Positions 26,124 through 35,262 of a stretch of DNA of 53,902 nt are shown one piece after another. Location: the NCBI GenBank assembly GCA_027486655.1, contig JAIXOR010000061.1, forward strand, positions 1 to 53,902. The letters are read 5' to 3'. Numbering within the stretch: position 1 is the first letter of the stretch; every line of letters starts with the position of its first letter. Made by a program: the position numbers and the translations under genes. Source of the stretch: Verrucomicrobiaceae bacterium. GTDB taxonomy: Bacteria; Verrucomicrobiota; Verrucomicrobiia; Verrucomicrobiales; Akkermansiaceae. Under the pieces are notes generated by a model. The model saw only the letters and a list, made by a program, of their open reading frames with translations. It was not told the origin of the DNA and ran no database searches.

Positions 26124-28595
26124 TCACTCGACGACCCTCGCCCGCGGCGGATCCTTGAGCAGCGCTCCCTGTTCCTCCGGGGGGGCGGTGAACATCACGT
26201 TCTCCCATTTCGTGTCCTTGAGCGGGCCCGTGCCGCGGAACTGGAACATCCCGTAAAACGGCCGCAGCGGCAGCGTGATCAGCCCGAGCAGTCCGCGGGC
26301 GTTCATCCGCATGGTCATGTCCAGCGTGCGCGCCTTCAGATCCACCTCGCCGTCTCCGGCAAAGGTGAGCGAGGTGGTCGCCGTTTGGAAATCCCTTGTG
26401 CGCAGGATCCCATCCTCGATCCGGAACGTGCAAAACGCGTTCTTGGCGCGCTCGAACCCGGCACGCCGGTCGTTAAGCACCCCGCTGACCAGCGGACTGA
26501 GCGGCCCGAAGATGGGCACGGAGAAAAGCTCGGTTTTTTCCAAGGCGAAGAGTCCCTCGCCATCCATGGTTTCCACCTTGCCGTCGGTGATCGAGAAATC
26601 GAGGCGGCCGGTCAGTTTGCCGCCCCCTTTCATATGGAATCCATATGTTGAAGTGAGCTCGGGGATGGAAAGTCCGGTCCAGCTCATCTCGCCGTCGAGC
26701 CTGCCATCCCCGCGGAAATCGAAACGGGCGTTGACCGGGCCCTCGAAGGTCCGGCACTCAAGATCGTCGATGCGGACCCGTGGACCGCGGATGGACACCT
26801 TGCCCGAGGGCTTGGAAAGCGTCAGGTTTTCCCCAAGAAACCGGTAGTCCGCATTGGCCGCCGTGCGGAAGCTGACATCCAGCGCGGTCCGCCCCTGTGG
26901 CGTCACGTCCACCACCCCGGATCCCCGGAGCTCGGGCGTTTGGTGGAAGCGGTAAACCTCCAGGGAATCGGCGATCTTCGGCGCGAAGAAGCGCACCAAG
27001 GGCGCGGCCCAGACCTGGCCGGCCACGTCCTCGACATCCACCGTCTTGTCTTTGGCATTGTAGCGGATGCGCCCGATTTTGGCGGTGCCCTCCGCCGGTC
27101 CGTTGAATGCCTCCCGCAGTCCGTAGTTCTGATAGTTGAAGACCACGGTGCCATCGAAGAAATCCAGCTCGTGGTGGCTCAGCGAGAACTTGCAGTCCGC
27201 CGCATTCACCGGCACGCCGCGGTAGTTCATGTTTTTCAGGTTGCCACCGCCGGTGTAGGCCCAGGACCGGCGGTCGGTCGCGTCGAAGCCCCCTTCGAGC
27301 CGGACCTGGATGGCGGCTCCTTTCCGCTCGGAGAAATCCAGGATCACTTTTTCCAGCGGTTGACCGGCAAACAAGGGCTGGTAGGTGCGGGCGGGCAGGT
27401 TGGACTCCAGGGCGAGGCGGACCAATGGCCACTGGATCATCGCCTTGCCCGTGGCCACACCGTCCGGCCGGCTCAGGCGGACGTCGCGCAGGAAAAACTC
27501 GCGGTCTCGCCACGAAAACGATGTTTCCACCCGCTCGAAAAGGATGCCGCGAACGGTCACTCCGCCGCAGTCGGCCCGCCCGGTCAGCTGGATTTGCGGG
27601 CGGTTCTCCGGATCGATGAGAAACGAGCCCTCGGCCTCCAGATTCTGCCTGCCGGACACTTGCAGTCCCTTGCCCACATCCACGCCGGCCCAGGACTTGA
27701 GCAACGGCGTGATCTCCAGCGAGGAGCGGATGTCGAAGCGCCCGTTGCGATCACCCACATCGTAGTCCAGTCGGCCGTCGAGAGATCCCAGCGCGTCGGT
27801 CGCATGCAGGGAGGTCACGGTGAGCAGATCGCCGGATAGCTCGGCCTCGCAAGTCACTTGGCGGAGCATGTGGCTGTTTTTCTCCAGTTTGCGTGCGGCC
27901 AGGGTGATCTTGGAACTCAGCGAGGACGGATCGTTCGCATTACCCTCCAACTGGATGCGGATGCGCGGCGGCTGCCTTGCGTCAAACGACCATTCGCGCA
28001 GTTCGCTGATCACACGGGCCAGCAAGCGGCGGCGCTGGCCCATCGAGTTGCCGCTGCCCTTGGCTGGCCCCCGCTGCTGGTAGCCGATCAGCCGGGCGTC
28101 CAATTCCACATCAATCCCGGCGATCCGCCCCGAGGCCTGGCGGATTTCCAATCGCCGCCCGCCGGGCATCAAGAGCGTGCCGTTCGCCCCGGTCACCTGC
28201 AGCATCTCGGACTGCGGGTCGTCCGGATCCACCGGCAGATCGAGCCGGGCATTTTTCAGTTCAAGCTTCGTGATCTCCACCTGCCCGCGGGTCAGCTTGG
28301 ATTTGTCAAAGTCCACCAACACCCGCTCCAGCCGCGAGATTTCATGCTGGAAGTCCGGGTCCGAAAACACATGCACATCCCGCGCGGCAAGCCCGCGGAA
28401 AGGCAGGTAACTCAATCCGCCGATCCGGACGTAGGCCCCTTTCTTGGAGATCTCGTTCTCGATCGCATCCCGCCATGCCTGCGGCAGGCCGGTGTGGTTG
28501 GCCCACCACAGCAATCCCGGCAGCGCCACCACGAAAAACGTGACGACGAGGAAGTAAAGCGACCGGAGGTTCCGGGTGAGGTGCAGGTGATACAT
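26124..28595 (-). CDS. AsmA-like membrane-anchored protein
   Basis: 823-residue protein with one N-terminal membrane span (SLYFLVVTFFVVALPGLLWW) and a long, beta-rich body of repeated strands (IRIQLEGNANDPSSL, LDGRLDYDVGD, FDIRSSLEITPLL). The C-terminus has the AsmA_2-type layout (MDGEGLFALEKTELFSVPIF, RTLDMTMRMNARGLLGL). AsmA/TamB/YhdP-type proteins span the periplasm and are linked to lipid transport and outer-membrane homeostasis. The start at 28595 (MYHLHLTRNLRS) is chosen because upstream sequence in frame overlaps radC. It ends 14 bases from the SDR gene stop (convergent). Confidence 0.75.
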   Translation of the reverse strand: MYHLHLTRNLRSLYFLVVTFFVVALPGLLWWANHTGLPQAWRDAIENEISKKGAYVRIGGLSYLPFRGLAARDVHVFSDPDFQHEISRLERVLVDFDKSKLTRGQVEITKLELKNARLDLPVDPDDPQSEMLQVTGANGTLLMPGGRRLEIRQASGRIAGIDVELDARLIGYQQRGPAKGSGNSMGQRRRLLARVISELREWSFDARQPPRIRIQLEGNANDPSSLSSKITLAARKLEKNSHMLRQVTCEAELSGDLLTVTSLHATDALGSLDGRLDYDVGDRNGRFDIRSSLEITPLLKSWAGVDVGKGLQVSGRQNLEAEGSFLIDPENRPQIQLTGRADCGGVTVRGILFERVETSFSWRDREFFLRDVRLSRPDGVATGKAMIQWPLVRLALESNLPARTYQPLFAGQPLEKVILDFSERKGAAIQVRLEGGFDATDRRSWAYTGGGNLKNMNYRGVPVNAADCKFSLSHHELDFFDGTVVFNYQNYGLREAFNGPAEGTAKIGRIRYNAKDKTVDVEDVAGQVWAAPLVRFFAPKIADSLEVYRFHQTPELRGSGVVDVTPQGRTALDVSFRTAANADYRFLGENLTLSKPSGKVSIRGPRVRIDDLECRTFEGPVNARFDFRGDGRLDGEMSWTGLSIPELTSTYGFHMKGGGKLTGRLDFSITDGKVETMDGEGLFALEKTELFSVPIFGPLSPLVSGVLNDRRAGFERAKNAFCTFRIEDGILRTRDFQTATTSLTFAGDGEVDLKARTLDMTMRMNARGLLGLITLPLRPFYGMFQFRGTGPLKDTKWENVMFTAPPEEQGALLKDPPRARVVE

Positions 28596-28638
28596 GCGCG
28601 GACTTTCCGAGCATAGGGAAGGGGAGGGGAAAAGCAAC

Positions 28639-29379
28639 TCACGCGAGCAGCCCGGACTCCCGGAAGGAATAATACGGGCTGCGCCCCGCGGCCGGTCTGC
28701 CGATGATGACGTGATCCAGGAAATGCACCTGCATGAGCTTCGCCGCCTCGACAAGCCGGCGCGTGACGACCTCGTCCGAGCGGCTCGGCGAGGGATCCCC
28801 TGACGGGTGGTTGTGGATCAGGACAAATCCGTGCGCACCTCGGGTGATCACCGGGCGCAACACTTCCCTCGGGTGGGCCACGGATTCACTCACGGTGCCC
28901 ACCGAGATGAGATTGGTGCCGATGTGGCGCAGTCGGGTGTCCACCACCGCCACAATCACCTGTTCCTGCGTGAGGTGGCGCATCTGCGGAGCAAAAAACT
29001 CGTGGATCAGCTCCGGAGAATCCAGGGGAACCTCCCGGATCTGTTCCCGGGCCACCCGGATTCCGAGCTCGAAGGCGGCCGCCAGCTTGGAGGCCTTGGC
29101 GAGGCCGAGCCCCCGCTCTTTCGCCAGTTCCGAGACGGGCAGGCTGCCCAAGGCCCCCATCGATCCGTAGCGGGTGATCAGGTCCCGCCCGATGTCGATG
29201 GCACTGCGTCCGCGCGTCCCTGTGGAAATGAACAGCGCCATCAGCTCCGCATTGTCCAGGGCCGCCGCACCATGACGCGACAGCTTTTCCCGCGGCCGCA
29301 GCTCGTTGGGCAGATCCTGGATCCGCGGGCTCGGCACCGCCGTCGAGGAATCCGCAAGACTGGAAAGAATGATGCTCAT
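28639..29379 (-). CDS. radC: RadC family protein, JAMM/MPN+ metalloprotease fold
   Basis: 246 residues. The N-terminal UPF0758 helix-hairpin region (PREKLSRHGAAALDNAELMA, RGLGLAKASKLAAAFELG) is followed by the JAB/MPN domain with the metal-binding signature HNHPSGDPSPSRSD. RadC proteins are widespread; the once-claimed DNA repair role is doubtful and the substrate is unknown. The start at 29379 (MSIILSSLADSS) shares a CATATG palindrome with a possible start of the divergent DCC gene. It lies 43 bases before the AsmA-like gene on the same strand. Confidence 0.93.
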   Translation of the reverse strand: MSIILSSLADSSTAVPSPRIQDLPNELRPREKLSRHGAAALDNAELMALFISTGTRGRSAIDIGRDLITRYGSMGALGSLPVSELAKERGLGLAKASKLAAAFELGIRVAREQIREVPLDSPELIHEFFAPQMRHLTQEQVIVAVVDTRLRHIGTNLISVGTVSESVAHPREVLRPVITRGAHGFVLIHNHPSGDPSPSRSDEVVTRRLVEAAKLMQVHFLDHVIIGRPAAGRSPYYSFRESGLLA

Positions 29380-29862
29380 ATGAACAATAAAACGAATCCG
29401 CGCCCGCCTTGGCAAGGCCATTTCTCGCTGGAACCGCGAGGATTTGCCCATAGACTCCACGCCGTGGGCTGGATTCTCTTTTTCGATGGCGAGTGCGGCT
29501 TTTGCTCCTCGTCGGTGCGGCGGGTCTTCCGGCTCGACCGCCGCGGCCGCATCAGCTTCGCCCCATTGCAGGGAAAACTGGCGGCCAGCCTCGGGTTTTC
29601 CAACCACGCCGCAAAGGACGGCGGCACCATGGTCCTGCTCCGCGAGGCGGACGGGAGGATCTTTACCCACAGCGACTCCTGGATCGAGCTCGGTGCGGCC
29701 CTCGGCGGGCCATGGCGGATCTGCGCGCTTTTCCGACTCGTTCCCAAACCGCTGCGGGACTGGGTCTACCGGACCGTCGCCGCCAACCGCTACCGCCTCC
29801 CCGCCGGCCCGCTCCTCTGCGAGGTGCCGGATCCCGCCCTGCGGAATCGCCTCCGCGACTAG
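29380..29862 (+). CDS. DCC-family thiol-disulfide oxidoreductase-like protein (DUF393)
   Basis: 160 residues from the ATG at 29380, or 132 from a GTG at 29464. The core begins at GWILFFDGECGFCSSSVRRV and contains the D-x-x-C-x-x-C signature of the DCC family, a thioredoxin-like fold of unclear substrate. FTHSDSWIELGAAL and YRTVAANRYRLP are conserved-looking later parts. Because the family usually starts almost at the DCC motif, the GTG start is attractive; the longer form would add a low-complexity leader. It is divergent from radC and 54 bases upstream of hisS, so it may share the hisS transcript. Confidence 0.82.
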   Translation: MNNKTNPRPPWQGHFSLEPRGFAHRLHAVGWILFFDGECGFCSSSVRRVFRLDRRGRISFAPLQGKLAASLGFSNHAAKDGGTMVLLREADGRIFTHSDSWIELGAALGGPWRICALFRLVPKPLRDWVYRTVAANRYRLPAGPLLCEVPDPALRNRLRD

Positions 29863-29916
29863 CGCGCAATCCCGCCTTGAATTGCCGGAAACGCCGTGCA
29901 TCCTCGCCGCCCGCCC

Positions 29917-31212
29917 ATGGCCGGCCTCTCCTTTCAAGCTCTTCCCGGATTCCGCGATTTCACCCCGCGCGAGTGTTCGGTCCGCAATTACCTCTTCGAG
30001 ACCTGGCGCTCGGTCGCACGCCGCTGCGGCTACGTCGAATACGAATCGCCCGTCCTCGAGGATACCGGTCTCTACCTGAAGAAATCCGGGGGCGAACTCT
30101 CCTCACAACTCTTCCGCTTCGAGGACCAGGGCGGCCGCGATGTCACCCTGCGCCCGGAAGTCACCGCCTCACTCGCACGCCTCGTCGCCGAACACCAACG
30201 CCAGTTTCCCAAACCCATCAAGTGGTTCGAAATCGGCCAATGCTTCCGCTACGAGAAACCCCAGAAGGGCAGGGGACGCGAGTTCCACCAGTTCAACGTC
30301 GATATCCTCGGCGAAGCCGGCCCCGCCGCCGACGCGGAACTCATCTCGCTCGCCATCGAGACCATGCTCGCCTTCGGATTCGTCAAAGGCGACTTCGTCG
30401 TTCGCGCCTCGGACCGCAACGCCTGGATCTCCTTCGCCTCCACTCACGGCGTGTCCGATGAGGCCATGCCGGATTTCCTCAATATCGTCGACAAGATCGA
30501 GCGCGAGAAACCCGAGGCCCTCGAACAAAAACTCGCCGCCTTCGGCCTCACCACCGCCCAGGTCCGCGCCTTCATCGCGGATCCGGCCAATGCCTCACCC
30601 GCTTACCTTGCCATCAAGGAAGACCTCACCGCCCGCGGCCTCGGTGAGTTCATCGAACTCGATCTCTCGATCGTCCGTGGCCTCGCCTACTACACCGGTG
30701 TGGTCTTCGAGGTTTTCGACTCGAAGAAATCCATGCGCGCCGTCGCCGGAGGCGGCCGCTACGATACCCTCGTCGCCACCATCTCCGATGGCTCCGTCGA
30801 TCTGCCCGCCACCGGCTTTGCCATGGGCGACTACGTCATCCGCAATCTCATCGAGGAAACCCCGCACGCCAATATCCTCATGCAGGCCTGGCTCCAGCGG
30901 AACTCGGCCAATTGCGACGTCTACGTCGTCCTCGCCGATGACTCGAAACGCGCCGAGGCCCTCAAGCTCGTGACCGACCTCCGCCGGGCCGGTGTCTCCA
31001 CCGACCACCCGCTCGTCCCTGCCAAGGTCGCCCGCCAGTTCCAGAGCGCCGAACGCTGCGGCGCACGCTTCGCCCTGGTCGTTGGTGCCGAATTCCCCGA
31101 ACTCAAACTCAAGATCCTCTCCAGCCGCACCGAGGAAACCGGCACGGCCGAAAACGCCGCCGCCTGGCTCACCGAACGCCTTCAACAACCCGACGGCCCT
31201 CTTCTTGCCTGA
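29917..31212 (+). CDS. hisS: Histidyl-tRNA synthetase
   Basis: Class II aminoacyl-tRNA synthetase of 431 residues that charges tRNA-His. Motif 2 region LRPEVTASLARLVAEHQRQ and FRYEKPQKGRGREFHQFNVD, the histidine-binding RGLAYYTGVVFEVFD, motif 3 AGGGRYDTL and a C-terminal anticodon-binding domain (VYVVLADDSKRAEAL) are all present, so it is a full synthetase and not HisZ. The start at 29917 (MAGLSFQALPGFRDF) is preferred over an ATG 21 bases upstream. It is followed by aspS after 48 bases, the common hisS-aspS order. Codons end overwhelmingly in C, as in aspS and gapA. Confidence 0.95.
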   Translation: MAGLSFQALPGFRDFTPRECSVRNYLFETWRSVARRCGYVEYESPVLEDTGLYLKKSGGELSSQLFRFEDQGGRDVTLRPEVTASLARLVAEHQRQFPKPIKWFEIGQCFRYEKPQKGRGREFHQFNVDILGEAGPAADAELISLAIETMLAFGFVKGDFVVRASDRNAWISFASTHGVSDEAMPDFLNIVDKIEREKPEALEQKLAAFGLTTAQVRAFIADPANASPAYLAIKEDLTARGLGEFIELDLSIVRGLAYYTGVVFEVFDSKKSMRAVAGGGRYDTLVATISDGSVDLPATGFAMGDYVIRNLIEETPHANILMQAWLQRNSANCDVYVVLADDSKRAEALKLVTDLRRAGVSTDHPLVPAKVARQFQSAERCGARFALVVGAEFPELKLKILSSRTEETGTAENAAAWLTERLQQPDGPLLA

Positions 31213-31260
31213 CCGTTTTTTCACGGGTCCCTTCTCACCGATCCCTTTCCACTTTTTCCC

Positions 31261-33060
<1,800 letters not shown>

Positions 33061-33094
33061 GCCTGGCTCCCCACGCCAAGCCCACACCGTCTCC

Positions 33095-33124
33095 AAGAGC
33101 CCGGCCTGACCGCCGGGCTCTTTT
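33095..33124 (+). terminator. Intrinsic terminator of hisS-aspS
   Basis: AAGAGCCCGGC (33095-33105) and GCCGGGCTCTT (33112-33122) form an 11-bp stem with a 6-base loop and a short T tract, 35 bases after the aspS stop. Confidence 0.88.
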
Positions 33125-33160
33125 CGTTCCTCCGCCGACCCTCCCCAACACCTCCGATAG

Positions 33161-33205
33161 CCCGCATCATACAGGGTGATCGGTATGATGTGGGCGGGTT
33201 TTCTC
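33161..33205 (+). promoter_or_regulatory. Hairpin in the gapA upstream region
   Basis: CCCGCATCATAC (33161-33172) and GTATGATGTGGG (33183-33194) pair at 11 of 12 positions around a 10-base loop, followed by CGGGTTTTCTCTC. It lies about 215 bases upstream of gapA and 66 bases beyond the aspS terminator stem. It could be an operator, a leader hairpin of the gapA transcript, or a second terminator. Confidence 0.45.
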
Positions 33206-33276
33206 TCCCCATGCAGGCCCGGCTCTCCATGAATGGCGTACTTCGCCAGGCATCCCCCATGAATCCGCCTTCATGA

Positions 33277-34455
<1,179 letters not shown>

Positions 34456-34487
34456 AGCCCCTCACCACCCCACCGGTAACCCTCCCC

Positions 34488-34523
34488 AACGGCGGTCCTG
34501 CAAAGGACCGCCGTTCTCGTTTC
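34488..34523 (+). terminator. Intrinsic terminator of gapA
   Basis: AACGGCGGTCCT (34488-34499) and AGGACCGCCGTT (34504-34515) form a perfect 12-bp stem with a GCAA tetraloop, followed by CTCGTTT. Confidence 0.92.
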
Positions 34524-34709
34524 CACACCACTCGTCTTCCTCCGGCCCGCCTCCCGCCTGGCCATTTCTTCGATACGGCGGGCAATGAAGGCACCACCTG
34601 GACCCGATCAACGGCCCATGGGTTTGAGGCGATCTCTCAAACCTATCTTTGGGGTTCGGTTTTTACTCTCCGGAACCCTCCATGCCGTTAGCCCATTTGC
34701 TGAAGTCTT

Positions 34710-34922
34710 CTAAAAGCCGTATCCGCGGGCGTGTTTTGTAAGCTGATCCATGTGTGCTTGTGCGGCCTGTTGATTTTTCTCCATGTTTCTTAATTGGTCT
34801 TCAATCATCATTTTTTGACTCTCTCTAAAAAGGCATGCTTCTGGCAACGTCTTCCCAAAAACGCCACATCATCCAGATCGGCGAATGTAAATGATCGAAT
34901 CCCAATTTGGGCAATTCATCAT
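34710..34922 (-). pseudogene. Decayed small ORF, interrupted by TGA
   Basis: Read from ATG at 34922 the frame gives MMNCPNWDSIIYIRRSG, then TGA at 34869-34871, then CGVFGKTLPEACLFRESQK and MMIEDQLRNMEKNQQAAQAH up to a TAG at 34710-34712. The second part is hydrophilic and protein-like, unlike random GC-rich shadow frames. The family is not recognised. The simplest reading is a TGG-to-TGA mutation in a dead gene; the part after the stop could start again at ATG 34832. Confidence 0.35.
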
Positions 34923-34929
34923 TCTATGC

Positions 34930-35031
34930 TTAACGCCTAGAACATCTACGGCGGGGTGGTATGCCCGGATTGAAACCGGCGTTCCGCAGCTTCTGGATGA
35001 TCTTTTCAGGTGTGTGTTGTTTTCTTTTCAT
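34930..35031 (-). pseudogene. Truncated IS3-family OrfA remnant
   Basis: ATG at 35031 begins MKRKQHTPEKIIQKLR, which matches the N-terminus of IS3-family OrfA helix-turn-helix proteins (KRxxHTPEQIIxKLR). The similarity ends after about 18 residues and the frame stops at 34930-34932 after 33 codons. TGAAC upstream of the ATG could be the start of the IS end, but no second end was found. Confidence 0.55.
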
Positions 35032-35130
35032 GCCAGTCGCGGTTGTTCACGCGCCGCGACTCAAAACCCATGGGTCAGTTCTTGGTGAGCATTCCAAGAT
35101 TGCGTTGAAGAAAGCCGGAGACCGCGAATC

Positions 35131-35247
35131 ATGAACTCTGACATCCTCATCGGGAGCTCGGTGTGGGTGGAAGTTTGCCGCAAAACCGGGCACGAATCGC
35201 CGGATGCGGAGCTTGGGGCCTTGCTGCGTGCCAGGCGCACGGCTTGA
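35131..35247 (+). pseudogene. VapC-like PIN-domain fragment
   Basis: A 38-codon frame, MNSDILIGSSVWVEVCRKTG and onward to a TGA. DILIGSSVWVEVCR resembles the first strand of VapC PIN toxins (xVLVDTSVWIDxxR), but the catalytic Asp is replaced by Gly and the rest of the PIN domain is missing. No intact VapB is recognisable upstream. Too short to be sure. Confidence 0.35.
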
Positions 35248-35262
35248 GGCTTTTGCCCATCT

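Larger units (their letters stand above)
34524..35262. other. AT-richer non-genic region with decayed gene fragments
   Basis: About 740 bases without an intact gene. Base composition between about 34620 and 35060 is clearly more AT-rich than the flanks. Three remnants can be read: a minus-strand frame broken by TGA (34710-34922), an IS3-type OrfA N-terminus (34930-35031, minus) and a PIN-domain start (35131-35247, plus). The likely history is insertion and decay of mobile DNA. Confidence 0.6.

Noticed and set aside
31213..31260. Short hairpin GACC/GGGTC between hisS and aspS
   Set aside because: The stem is too short and the genes form a normal operon; not convincing as a terminator.
34869..34871. 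Selenocysteine at an in-frame TGA
   Set aside because: The surrounding frame is in an AT-rich decayed region, no SECIS-like hairpin stood out just after the TGA, and a TGG-to-TGA mutation in a dead gene is simpler.
34891..35088. 65-codon plus-strand frame MIESQFGQF...
   Set aside because: It runs antisense through the IS3 OrfA remnant and has no protein-like features.
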